Of a DNA stretch of 64,000 nt, positions 42,577-52,761 are shown piece after piece. A program made the position numbers and the translations under genes. Source of the DNA: Verrucomicrobiota bacterium (lineage in GTDB: Bacteria > Verrucomicrobiota > Verrucomicrobiia > Limisphaerales > UBA11358); contig JAGWNY010000010.1 of assembly GCA_028872915.1 (NCBI GenBank), positions 16,346-80,345 of the forward strand, written 5' to 3'. How positions within the stretch are numbered: the first letter of the stretch is position 1; each line of letters starts with the position of its first letter. The notes under the pieces were generated by a model. The model searched no databases. It saw nothing but the letters and a program-made list of their open reading frames with translations, and was not told the DNA's origin.

Positions 42577-43578
42577 ATGAAAACCCCGCGCAACCGCATT
42601 TTTAGATTCAAAACGGCGCGGCTCGCGCCATCGCGCGGCCGTTTGAGACCGCCGCGCTTGTCATCCAGGCTCCGAAACCAACCGGCGCCGACCGGTCCCA
42701 TCGAGGCCGTGGAAACACCCCGCGTCGAACCGCCGCCTCCATCCTCGGAACCGTTGCACGCCGACGCCTTTCAACTTTATTTGCGTGAAATCGGCCGCGT
42801 GAAGTTGTTGACGCCGGACGAGGAACTGGCCCTCGCCAAACGAATCCGAAAGGGAGACAAACAGGCCCGCGAGCACATGATCAATGCCAACCTGCGCCTC
42901 GTCGTAAAGATCGCTCGTGAATACGAGGGACTCGGCCTGCCTCTGCTCGATCTCATCAATGAGGGCAACATTGGATTGATGAAAGGCGTGGACAGGTTTG
43001 ATACCGCCAAGGGCGCCAAGCTCTCCACCTACGCCTCGTGGTGGATCAAACAATCCATCCGGCGCGCCCTCGCCAACCAATCCAAGACCATCCGCCTCCC
43101 CGTCCACGTGGTGGACACACTGGCGCATGTTCGCAAGGCCGAGGCCAGGCTCCATGACACGTTGGGCCGGGAACCGACCGATTCCGACGTGGCGGATGAG
43201 TTGCATCTTGACCCGCGGCGTATCCGGCGATACCGCCAGGCGTCGCGGGCGCCCGTGTCGCTTGATTCGCCCGTGGGCGACGAGGATTCTCCCTCCGTCT
43301 CGGACGTGGTGGCCGACGCGAATGCCGCCACGCCATCCGACCATCTTGCCATGCGCGTGGACAGGGAAATGGTTCGCCGGGTTTTGGGCACCCTCAATCC
43401 GCGCGAAAGCGCGATTCTGGCAATGCGTTTCGGGTTGGACCAGGGCGAAGGCCGCACGTTGGAGGAATTGGGCAAAAAATTCGGCGTCACGCGCGAGCGC
43501 ATCCGTCAAATCCAGGAGGAAGCCCTGCGCAAACTGCGAACCACAATTGAAAAATTAGACCGTCCGATTCCGACCTGA
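42577..43578 (+). CDS. Group 2-type sigma-70 factor (RpoD-like, lacking region 1.1)
   Basis: A 333-residue sigma factor. Regions 1.2-2.4 are recognisable ('YLREIGRVKLLTPDEELALA', 'GNIGLMKGVDRFDTAKGAKL', 'STYASWWIKQSIRRAL'), then region 3 and region 4.2 ('[20 protein letters not shown]'). The first 65 residues are basic/Pro-rich and unlike region 1.1. ATG 42577 follows the protease stop by 2 bp, so both are co-transcribed and presumably stress-induced through the Rrf2 regulator. The housekeeping rpoD is at 49.4 kb. Confidence 0.9.
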   Translation: MKTPRNRIFRFKTARLAPSRGRLRPPRLSSRLRNQPAPTGPIEAVETPRVEPPPPSSEPLHADAFQLYLREIGRVKLLTPDEELALAKRIRKGDKQAREHMINANLRLVVKIAREYEGLGLPLLDLINEGNIGLMKGVDRFDTAKGAKLSTYASWWIKQSIRRALANQSKTIRLPVHVVDTLAHVRKAEARLHDTLGREPTDSDVADELHLDPRRIRRYRQASRAPVSLDSPVGDEDSPSVSDVVADANAATPSDHLAMRVDREMVRRVLGTLNPRESAILAMRFGLDQGEGRTLEELGKKFGVTRERIRQIQEEALRKLRTTIEKLDRPIPT

Positions 43579-43623
43579 ATCCCAACCGAACCCAGGCCGT
43601 TCAGCCCGCGCTCCGATTCGCTT

Positions 43624-44040
43624 CTATCCGGCCCTGACCAGGAGAACCGGCACGCGGATGCTGTGCCGCACGCGGCGCGAGGCGCTGCCGAGAAACAAAT
43701 CGGCGAGAAAACCATGTCCATGCGTGCTCATGGCCACCAGGTCGCAGCCCTTCTTTTCAACCCACTTGACAATCTCATCACCAGGATCGCCATAAGCAAG
43801 TTCGGCGCCCGCCTCAATGCCTTCCGATTGAAATTCACCGCGCACTTTTTCCAGATACGCCGTGTCTTCGGTGATTTCAGGGCTGACGGCGTCCGGCCCA
43901 TACGTTCGCGCCGCCCAGCCATCGGCGACGTGCAGAAGCACCACGCGGCTGTTCGCCCATTTCGCAAGCGGTTTCACGTGCTCAATGATGGCCCGGTCGG
44001 TCGCCGTGCCGTCCAATGTCACGAGAATCGTCTTATACAT
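43624..44040 (-). CDS. Universal stress protein UspA family
   Basis: A 138-residue protein with the Usp alpha/beta fold: start 'MYKTILVTLDGTATDRAIIE' and the ATP-binding motif 'VAMSTHGHGFLADLFLGSAS' (G-2x-G-9x-G(S/T)-like), ending 'HSIRVPVLLVRAG'. Fifteen bp downstream of the Nramp transporter in the same direction, so it probably responds to the same metal or stress signals. Such pairs of transporter and Usp are common; the partner role is inferred. Confidence 0.88.
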   Translation of the reverse strand: MYKTILVTLDGTATDRAIIEHVKPLAKWANSRVVLLHVADGWAARTYGPDAVSPEITEDTAYLEKVRGEFQSEGIEAGAELAYGDPGDEIVKWVEKKGCDLVAMSTHGHGFLADLFLGSASRRVRHSIRVPVLLVRAG

Positions 44041-44055
44041 GCATCACCCGCCAAT

Positions 44056-45480
44056 TTATCCGCCAACTATAACCCGCCAGGCTTCCTTCACCGCGTCCGG
44101 CAAACCGTAGAAATCGAAAGCCGTGATGAGCAGCGCCGAACCCCATCCCGCCGCGAGCAAAAACCAGCCCAGCCGCCATCGCCCCATCTTCCTGCGGGAA
44201 CTGGCGAAATGCAACAGTGGAAACATCGCAAACGGCAGTTGCAATGCCAGGATCACCTGGCTCAAAACCAGCAAATCGTTGATGTTCGTCGCGCCTCGAA
44301 TGCCGATAAAAATGATGGTCGGAATGATCGCCAGCGAGCGGGTGATCAACCGCCGCAGCCACGGCTGAATTCGCCACCGCATAAACCCTTCCATCACCAC
44401 CTGGCCGGCTAATGTCCCCACAATCGTGGCGCTTTGCCCGCTGGCCAGCAACGCGATCGCAAAAAGCCAACTCGCGGCCACCGTGCCCAGCAGCGGTGCC
44501 AGCGTCAGATACGCCGCGCGCACCCAGTCGGTGTTGTCATTGAACTCGACAATCTGCCCTCCCGCCACCGTCACGCTCGTTTTGCCATAAAATACCAGCG
44601 CCGCCAGCACCAGAATCGCCGCGTTGATCAGGAACGCGACCGACAAATTCGCCGAAACGTCAATCGTGTTGTATCGAATCGCCTTTCGAATGGATTCATC
44701 GTCCTTCTGAAATTTCCGGCTTTGCACCAATGCCGGATGCAAATACAGCACGTGCGGCATCACCGTCGCTCCAATAATCCCAATCGCCACGTAAACCATC
44801 CCCGGCGAACCCAGGTGCGGCGCGAACATCGCCCGGCCCATTTCCATGAAACCCGGTTGCGTCTGCGGCAGGACGAAAATTTCGATATAGTAGCAAACGG
44901 CGATGGTCAGCACCAGCAGCAGGACAATCGCTTCGATGGTCCTCATTCCAAATCGCTGAAGCGCCAGCAGCAACAACACGTCCGCGCCCGTGATGATGAC
45001 CGCCCAGAAAATCGGAATATGAAACATCAAATTCAGCGCGACGGCGCTGCCCAGCACTTCAGCCATGTCGCACGCGATAATCGCCGCCTCCGCCATCAGC
45101 CAGTTGGGCGCCCGCGTCCATTTCGGATACCAATCATGGCAGCACTGCGCCAGGTCGCGTCCGGTCGCCACGCCCACGCGGGCCGCAATCGTCTGGAGAA
45201 AAATCGCCATCAAGCTCGCCAGCCCGACAACCCAAAGCAGCCCGTACTTGAACTCCGCCCCTCCGGCCAGATCGGTTCCCCAGTTGCCCGGGTCCATGTA
45301 CGCCACGCTCACCAAAATAGCCGGGCCGAAGAACGCCCCCATTTGCTTCCAAAAACCCGCCCGGTCCGGCGGCACCGCCACGCTGCCATGCAGGCCCTCC
45401 AGCGAGAGATGGCTGGATGGCGGGCGCGCCGCTGGATCCGTCGCTTTATCCCCGGAATCTCCCCAGGAATTCATTTTCAA
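44056..45480 (-). CDS. mntH: Nramp-family Mn2+/divalent cation transporter
   Basis: A 474-residue proton-coupled transporter with about 11 helices. Metal-site motif 'SVAYMDPGNWGTDLAGGAE' (DPGN) and the helix-6 'GATVMPHVLYLHPALVQ' (MPH) are characteristic. ATG 45480 begins 'MNSWGDSGDK' a few codons in. Divergent from a MntR-like regulator with a palindrome between them, as in manganese-uptake loci. uspA follows downstream. Confidence 0.93.
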   Translation of the reverse strand: MKMNSWGDSGDKATDPAARPPSSHLSLEGLHGSVAVPPDRAGFWKQMGAFFGPAILVSVAYMDPGNWGTDLAGGAEFKYGLLWVVGLASLMAIFLQTIAARVGVATGRDLAQCCHDWYPKWTRAPNWLMAEAAIIACDMAEVLGSAVALNLMFHIPIFWAVIITGADVLLLLALQRFGMRTIEAIVLLLVLTIAVCYYIEIFVLPQTQPGFMEMGRAMFAPHLGSPGMVYVAIGIIGATVMPHVLYLHPALVQSRKFQKDDESIRKAIRYNTIDVSANLSVAFLINAAILVLAALVFYGKTSVTVAGGQIVEFNDNTDWVRAAYLTLAPLLGTVAASWLFAIALLASGQSATIVGTLAGQVVMEGFMRWRIQPWLRRLITRSLAIIPTIIFIGIRGATNINDLLVLSQVILALQLPFAMFPLLHFASSRRKMGRWRLGWFLLAAGWGSALLITAFDFYGLPDAVKEAWRVIVGG

Positions 45481-45535
45481 GGCTTCATGGCGCCCCGGCC
45501 GGATGTTGCAAATGCTTTATTCTGTCGCCTCATAT

Positions 45536-45555
45536 TAACATTGTAGTCAATGATA
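45536..45555. promoter_or_regulatory. Candidate MntR operator between mntH and mntR
   Basis: TAACATTG-TAGT-CAATGATA, an inverted repeat with 7 of 8 paired bases per arm, located in the divergent promoter region 55 bp upstream of mntH. The position suits repression of both genes. Confidence 0.6.
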
Positions 45556-45635
45556 CTTGAGGACGGCCCCCTGTCAACCCTTTTTGTGGCCCAGGCTACA
45601 TTTTTTCCTCGACTTCTTTTCCCGTCCGGGTTTGG

Positions 45636-46100
45636 ATGTATCCAATGACAGCCGCCGGAAAATCCGCCTCGCCCAGGGCCGCGCGCCGCGCCGGCCTCCG
45701 CCGCCAGGCCGAAAACCTCTCCCAGACCCGCCGCGAACATGCGGCTGAAATTGCCGAGGATTACGTCGAAGCCATTGCCGATCTGGTCGCCGAAACCGGC
45801 GAGGCCAGGGTCGTGGACCTCGCCCGGCGGCTCGGTGTGTCCCACGTCACCGTGGTCCGCACCATTGCCCGCCTCCAAAAAGCAGGCTTTGTCACGTCAC
45901 AGCCGTATCGCTCCATTTTTCTGACGCGAAAAGGCGGCGCCCTGGCCGCCGCCTCTAAAAGCCGCCACGAAACCGTCCTTTCATTTCTCCGCTCCCTGGG
46001 CATTCCCGAACGGGTGGCGGAGATGGACGCCGAAGGCATCGAACATCACGTCAGCCCCGACACCCTGGCGGCCTTCACGCACGCTTTGCGAAACCGCTGA
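45636..46100 (+). CDS. mntR: DtxR/MntR-family metalloregulator
   Basis: A 154-residue protein. The winged HTH is 'VVDLARRLGVSHVTVVRTIA' and 'KAGFVTSQPYRSIFLTRKGG', followed by the dimerisation domain with metal ligands in 'SRHETVLSFLRSLGIPERVA' and 'EMDAEGIEHHVSPDTLAAF'. There is no SH3-like third domain, so it is MntR-sized. The first 40 residues are a basic extension; ATG 45645 is also possible. Likely represses mntH when manganese is sufficient. Confidence 0.88.
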   Translation: MYPMTAAGKSASPRAARRAGLRRQAENLSQTRREHAAEIAEDYVEAIADLVAETGEARVVDLARRLGVSHVTVVRTIARLQKAGFVTSQPYRSIFLTRKGGALAAASKSRHETVLSFLRSLGIPERVAEMDAEGIEHHVSPDTLAAFTHALRNR

Positions 46101-46142
46101 TCGCGCAAAACCCCTTGAATTTCGATCTCCGCCCATCACCCT

Positions 46143-46379
46143 TCAAATCTGAAAATCCGGCTTGTCCTTCGGCCCGGCCACCCGCCCAAACGGAATCTTG
46201 TCCCACACGCGTTCATGCGCGTAAAAGAGCGCGATCTTCGTAAACAATTCAACCCCGCTGATCGTCAACGCCCATTTCAGTTGGCGCGTGATCAGCAAAG
46301 AGATGACCATGGTGTCCAGGCTGCCGGTCAGCCGCCAGGAGATGGCTTTGATGAAACTCCGGTAATGTTTTTCAACCAT
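46143..46379 (-). CDS. Small DUF2061 membrane protein
   Basis: A 78-residue protein starting 'MVEKHYRSFIKAISWRLTG', with two predicted membrane helices ('LDTMVISLLITRQLKWALT' and 'ISGVELFTKIALFYAHERVW'). This matches the DUF2061 family, sometimes found fused or adjacent to sulfur-assimilation genes, but none is present here. ATG 46379 is preferred to the longer ORF. Function unknown. The 46380-46632 gap to the next gene shows nothing recognisable. Confidence 0.75.
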   Translation of the reverse strand: MVEKHYRSFIKAISWRLTGSLDTMVISLLITRQLKWALTISGVELFTKIALFYAHERVWDKIPFGRVAGPKDKPDFQI

Positions 46380-46632
46380 GCCGCGAAACAATAGGCGCGC
46401 CGATAGCCAAGTCAATTGTGGAAGAAGGAGCTTGTCCAAAATGGCCCGATGGCGGACGTGAGGACGCTCTGGCTTCTCTGGGACCGGGGCACGGCTGCGT
46501 TGCAGACCAGCCGCGCTTATGTTTTCAGCCTTCGTGTCCGCTGCGCCCTTTGCGCGAGTTTTCCCTCCCGTTCATGGAAAGCGCGGCGTTTCTGTTTGAC
46601 CGGCTTTGGCGCGCGCCCGCAATCTGGGCGGG

Positions 46633-47886
46633 ATGGTTTCGCCCAATCCATGGATGGTCCTGCCCTTTGTGTTGCTGCTGCTTTCGCTGGCCGTATGCCC
46701 CGCCTTCGCGCCCAAGTGGTGGGCGCGGCATTATGCGAAATCAGCGCTCGGGCTGGGCGCCGTCACGCTGGTTTATGAACTCGTTGCCCTTCGCAATTTT
46801 GCCGGCGTGGAGCGCGTGGCCTGTGAATACGTCAGTTTCATCGTTCTGACCGTTGCCTTGTTCGTCGTCAGCGGCGGCATTCACATCGTCGTCAAGGGCC
46901 GCGCCACGGCGGCCACGAACACCGCCTTTTTGCTCGTAGGCGCCGTGCTGGCAAACGTTCTGGGAACAACCGGCGCAGCCTTGCTCTTGATTCGTCCCTG
47001 GCTGCGCGTCAATCGCGACCGCGCGCGCGGCTATCACGTTGCGTTCTTTATATTCCTCGTCGCAAACATTGGCGGTTGCCTCACGCCCATCGGCGACCCG
47101 CCCCTGTTCCTGGGTTACTTGCAAGGCGTGCCGTTTTGGTGGGTCGCGGTCCATTGTTGGCCTATATGGGCCACTGCGATGGGCCTGCTGCTGGCCGTTT
47201 TTTACATCCTGGACCGGCGCCATGATCCGCACGCCGCCACCGCAACTGCCGGGGACGAACGATGGACCTTCAAGGGTCTGTGGAATTTATTTTTTTTGGC
47301 CGTCGTCGTGGCGGCGGTATTCGTTCAAAAACCGCTTTTTTTGCGGGAGGCGGTTATGGCCGCCGCCGCGCTTTCCTCGTTCTTCCTCACTCGCCGGTAT
47401 TTTCAGCACGTCCATCAAAAAAACGAATTCGATTTCCATCCGGCGCTGGAAATGGGCGTCTTGTTTGCCGGCATTTTTGCCACGATGATGCCGGCCCTGG
47501 ACTGGCTCCGGCTTCATGCCGGCGACGCCCTGGGCCACCGCCTCTCACCCGCCATGTTGTTCTGGAGCGCGGGCGGCGTGTCCGCCGTGCTGGACAATGC
47601 GCCCACGTATCTCGGCTTTTTGAACGCGCTTTCGGGCGCGGCGCGCGCGAAGGATATTTCTCAATTGCTCCTTGAAAACGCCCCCGGCGTTCTCGCCATC
47701 AGCGTTGCCGCCGTCTTTTTTGGCGCCGTCACCTATATCGGCAATGGCCCCAATTTCTTCGTCAAGGCCGTGGCCGACCGGCGGAAAGTCCCCACCCCTT
47801 CGTTCATCGGCTATGTCCTTCAATTCGCCCTGCCCGTTCTGGCGCCCGTGTTTGTCATGATTTGGTGGCTGTTTTTTTCCGGCTGA
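46633..47886 (+). CDS. Ion transporter superfamily permease (NhaD/citrate-transporter type)
   Basis: A 417-residue protein with about 11 membrane helices from the start ('PWMVLPFVLLLLSLAVCPAF'). Motifs include 'VLANVLGTTGAALLLIRPW', 'NIGGCLTPIGDPPLFLGYLQ' and 'SAVLDNAPTYLGFLNALSG', as in the UIT1/NhaD sodium:proton antiporters. The ATG at 46633 is chosen since earlier codons lack helix character. Probably exports Na+ in exchange for H+. Followed 75 bp later by waaA. Confidence 0.83.
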   Translation: MVSPNPWMVLPFVLLLLSLAVCPAFAPKWWARHYAKSALGLGAVTLVYELVALRNFAGVERVACEYVSFIVLTVALFVVSGGIHIVVKGRATAATNTAFLLVGAVLANVLGTTGAALLLIRPWLRVNRDRARGYHVAFFIFLVANIGGCLTPIGDPPLFLGYLQGVPFWWVAVHCWPIWATAMGLLLAVFYILDRRHDPHAATATAGDERWTFKGLWNLFFLAVVVAAVFVQKPLFLREAVMAAAALSSFFLTRRYFQHVHQKNEFDFHPALEMGVLFAGIFATMMPALDWLRLHAGDALGHRLSPAMLFWSAGGVSAVLDNAPTYLGFLNALSGAARAKDISQLLLENAPGVLAISVAAVFFGAVTYIGNGPNFFVKAVADRRKVPTPSFIGYVLQFALPVLAPVFVMIWWLFFSG

Positions 47887-47961
47887 GCCGGGTGGCCGGG
47901 AATTTTCCTTTGCGCGCGCCGTTGGATTGCGGAAAATCAAGCCCATCGTCGTCCGGCCCGG

Positions 47962-49290
47962 GTGCGAACTTTTTACAACATTCTGTTCACGCTGTTTCTG
48001 GCGTTGTCGTCGCCGTATTATTTTCGGCGCATGTGGCGGCGCGGGAACTGGCGCGCCGGGTTCGGCGAACGGTTCGCGCGCTATGACGTCGCCCTCAAAC
48101 AGGCGCTGACCAACCGGCAGGTGCTCTGGCTCCACGCCGTCAGCGTGGGCGAAGTCAACCTTTGCACCCAGCTCATCCGCGCGCTCGAAATCCGCCTGCC
48201 CAACATCAAATTCGTCGTTTCAACCACCACCACCACCGGCATGGCCGAACTCAACCGCCATCTGCCCAGCCATATCAGTAAAATCTATTACCCCCTCGAT
48301 CGCCGCGATTACGTCCAGCGCGCGTTGGCGGTCATCCATCCGGAGACCGTGGTGCTGGTGGAGGCCGAAATCTGGCCAAATTTTTTGTGGTGTGCCCAAA
48401 ATGCCAAAATCCCCGTTTTCCTTGCCAATGCCCGCCTCTCCGAAAAATCGTACCGGGGCTATAATCGGTTCAAACTCCTCTTCGGCAATCTGTTTGCGTC
48501 GTTGGCGGGCGTCGGCGCCCAAAATGAAGCCGACGCCGCCCGGCTCCTGCAACTGGGATGCCGCCCCAAAGCGGTGCATGTGGTCGGAAACCTCAAATTT
48601 GACGCCGCCCGGCTCCACGAGCAACGGCGCTTGGACGTTCCGGCGCTGTTGCAGCGTATTGGAGTGCCTCCGGATGCCCCGATCCTGGTCGGCGGCAGCA
48701 CCCATAATGGCGAGGAAGCCATTCTCGCCGAAATTGTCCACCGCCTCCAACCCCGGTTTCCCGGCCTCTTCCTGGTCCTGGCGCCGCGCCACTTTGAGCG
48801 GAGTACAGAGGTGGGCCGCCAATTGCGGGAACGGGGCGTTACATTTGCCTATCGAACCGATGTGGTTCCCGGCTCAAGCCACGACCACGGCCCGGTGGAC
48901 TGCCTGCTGGTTAACACCACCGGCGAGTTGCGATTCTTCTATGAACGTGCGACTGTAGTATTCGTCGGAAAAAGCATGACGGCCCAGGGCGGCCAAAACC
49001 CGATTGAACCGGGAGCGTTGGGCCGGCCCATGGTATTTGGGCCGCACATGCAGAATTTTGCCGGTATTGCGCGCAGCTTCGTCGCGGCGGACGCCGCCAT
49101 CCAGGCCGCGGACCCGGATGCGCTGGAAAAAGCCATTGCCATGCTGCTGGCCAATGCGCCGTTGCGGTCGGAAATGGGCCGCAATGCCTTGCGCGTCGTG
49201 GCCGAAAATACCGGCGCGATTGATCGGACAGTCGAAATGATCCTGGAACAACTGAAAACACGCGGCGTGTTCATTGCGGAAAAAAAATAA
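47962..49290 (+). CDS. waaA: 3-deoxy-D-manno-octulosonic acid (Kdo) transferase
   Basis: Adds Kdo to lipid A precursor at the inner membrane, which shows that the organism makes LPS. A 442-residue GT30 protein with an N-terminal anchor ('FYNILFTLFLALSSPYYFRR'), then 'LWLHAVSVGEVNLCTQLIRA', 'VLVEAEIWPNFLWCAQNAKI', 'ILVGGSTHNGEEAILAEI' and 'VGKSMTAQGGQNPIEPGALG'. Starts with GTG at 47962; no upstream ATG in frame fits. Length is near the family norm of about 425. Confidence 0.93.
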   Translation: MRTFYNILFTLFLALSSPYYFRRMWRRGNWRAGFGERFARYDVALKQALTNRQVLWLHAVSVGEVNLCTQLIRALEIRLPNIKFVVSTTTTTGMAELNRHLPSHISKIYYPLDRRDYVQRALAVIHPETVVLVEAEIWPNFLWCAQNAKIPVFLANARLSEKSYRGYNRFKLLFGNLFASLAGVGAQNEADAARLLQLGCRPKAVHVVGNLKFDAARLHEQRRLDVPALLQRIGVPPDAPILVGGSTHNGEEAILAEIVHRLQPRFPGLFLVLAPRHFERSTEVGRQLRERGVTFAYRTDVVPGSSHDHGPVDCLLVNTTGELRFFYERATVVFVGKSMTAQGGQNPIEPGALGRPMVFGPHMQNFAGIARSFVAADAAIQAADPDALEKAIAMLLANAPLRSEMGRNALRVVAENTGAIDRTVEMILEQLKTRGVFIAEKK

Positions 49291-49310
49291 AATTTTTTTG
49301 CGCTCGCAGC

Positions 49311-49339
49311 TTGACGAACATCGAATGACTTTTCATATT
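49311..49339 (+). promoter_or_regulatory. Sigma-70 promoter of rpoD
   Basis: TTGACG, a 17-bp spacer, CATATT. Located 38 bp upstream of the rpoD ATG and 21 bp after the waaA stop. Five of six consensus bases at -35 with ideal spacing. Confidence 0.55.
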
Positions 49340-49376
49340 GCGCACTCCTCCGGCGCCGGCCGGAAATAAAAGCCGT

Positions 49377-51083
<1,707 letters not shown>

Positions 51084-51119
51084 CCCGGATTTGCCCCCTG
51101 CGGTGGAGAGGATCGGGAG

Positions 51120-52121
51120 TCACGCGTATCCGTTTGCCCGGAACCATTCCACCGCCTCCGTCAGCGCCTGTCGGGGCGGAGTTTGTGGCAGGCCCAGTTC
51201 CCGAATCGCTTTCGCCGGATTGAACCACATTTTGTACTTGGCCATCCGCACCCCGGCCAGCGGCGCGCGCGGCGGACGGCCGCTCAGCGCCGCCATCCCT
51301 TCCCCCGCGTAAGCCGCCGCCAGCGCAAGCCAATGCGGCGCTTTTATCCGGGGCCGCGGCACTCCGCTAATCTCTTCAAGCGCTCTCATCGTTTCTTCCA
51401 TCGTCCAATTGCCCTCCGCGTTTCCCAGTATGTACCGCTCGCCGCTTTTTCCACGCTCGGCCGCGAGGATATGGCCCGCTGCTACGTCGCGCACGTGTAC
51501 CCAATTCAGGCCGGTGTCCAGATACGCGGGCAGTCTGTGCCGGAGAAAATCCACGATCACCTGGCCCGTCGGCGTGGGTTTGATGTCGCCCGGCCCGACC
51601 GGCGCGCTGGGGTTCACGATCACCACCGGCAGCCCTTCGCCCGCCAATTCCAGCGCCACCTGTTCCGCCTGCCACTTCGACCGCTTGTAATGGTTGCTCA
51701 TTTGCGCTTCGGAAACCGGCGTGGACTCGTCGGTTGGCACGAGCACCCCGTTCCTTTTGCGTGGCAACCCGATGCATCCCACCGTGCTCGTGTAAACGAT
51801 GCGTGAACAACCGGCCGCCCCCGCTGCTCTCAACGCGTGGCGCGTTCCTTCCACGTTTGTCTGGTACATCGGGCGATAATCCCGCAGCCACAAATGGTAG
51901 CTCGCCGCGCAATGAAAACACCAATCGCAGCCTTTCATCCGCCGCGCCATTTCCTCCGGATTGCCCAGGTCGCCCGCCACCCGTTCCACGTCCGCCCCCG
52001 CCAGCCCCCGCTCATCGGCGCCGGCGCGCAGCAGCACCCTGACCTTGTGCCCCCGCCTCAACAATTCATGGACCAGGTTCGAGCCGATGAACCCGGACGC
52101 TCCTGTCACAAAACAGTTCAT
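51120..52121 (-). CDS. hpnA: NAD-dependent epimerase/dehydratase, HpnA-like (hopanoid-associated)
   Basis: Extended SDR of 333 residues: 'NCFVTGASGFIGSNLVHELL', 'HCAASYHLWLRDYRPMYQTN', active-site 'VYTSTVGCIGLP' and 'HYKRSKWQAEQVALELAGEG', 'NPSAPVGPGDIKPTPTGQVI'. These blocks match the hopanoid-associated sugar epimerase HpnA, which acts on a ribosyl or sugar group of hopanoids. No other hpn gene is in the window, so the symbol is assigned by sequence style only. Convergent with rpoD (36 bp between ends). Confidence 0.83.
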   Translation of the reverse strand: MNCFVTGASGFIGSNLVHELLRRGHKVRVLLRAGADERGLAGADVERVAGDLGNPEEMARRMKGCDWCFHCAASYHLWLRDYRPMYQTNVEGTRHALRAAGAAGCSRIVYTSTVGCIGLPRKRNGVLVPTDESTPVSEAQMSNHYKRSKWQAEQVALELAGEGLPVVIVNPSAPVGPGDIKPTPTGQVIVDFLRHRLPAYLDTGLNWVHVRDVAAGHILAAERGKSGERYILGNAEGNWTMEETMRALEEISGVPRPRIKAPHWLALAAAYAGEGMAALSGRPPRAPLAGVRMAKYKMWFNPAKAIRELGLPQTPPRQALTEAVEWFRANGYA

Positions 52122-52213
52122 TCAAAAAGTTTGCGGCAGCCGGCTCTCGCGCGCGACAAAAAATTCATCGCGCCTTGACATGCCTCTCCAACCTGCAAAA
52201 ATGCCCGCGTCGT

Positions 52214-52630
52214 ATGCAGTCAAAAGGCAGTTCGCCCAAAAAAGACCAGGCAAATTGTCCACGGGACCTGGACGTCAAAATCAGGTTCCTTGAGGGCATC
52301 GTCCGCCGCGACCCAAACTATGTGGACGCCTTGCAACTGCTCGGCGACCATTACACCCAGCGCGGGCGCTTCACCGAAGGCTTGAACGTGGACGAGCGCC
52401 TCGCGCGCCTCGAACCCCAAAACCCCGTCGTTTTCTATAACCTCGCCTGCAGCTATTCCCTTACCGGCCAGTTTGATCGCGCCGTGCTTGCCCTCGAACA
52501 GGCCTTCCGCCTGGGCTACAGGGATTTTGCATGGCTCTCCAAGGACCCCGATTTGAAGAGCCTCCGCGAACAGCCCGTTTACAGGGAAATCCAGAAAATG
52601 ATCCGCGGAATGAAAATCAAGGTCCGCTGA
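52214..52630 (+). CDS. Small TPR protein
   Basis: A 138-residue cytosolic protein with TPR motifs ('NYVDALQLLGDHYTQRGRFT', 'PVVFYNLACSYSLTGQFDR', 'AFRLGYRDFAWLSKDPDLK') and the tail 'REIQKMIRGMKIKVR'. ATG 52214 is preferred to the earlier ORF start in AT-poor leader DNA. Upstream of mtnA in the same direction, with a 131-bp gap. Partner unknown. Confidence 0.75.
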   Translation: MQSKGSSPKKDQANCPRDLDVKIRFLEGIVRRDPNYVDALQLLGDHYTQRGRFTEGLNVDERLARLEPQNPVVFYNLACSYSLTGQFDRAVLALEQAFRLGYRDFAWLSKDPDLKSLREQPVYREIQKMIRGMKIKVR

Positions 52631-52761
52631 TCCGCTCCAAGGTGGGCGAACTCCCCATTTGCAATTGAATGGCCTCCGGCCAAATTGCGATTGTTGCAAG
52701 GGCCATGAAGTTGAACAGGCGCGGTGGATGCGACTCCGCAATCCATCGCCAAAGAGCCGTT

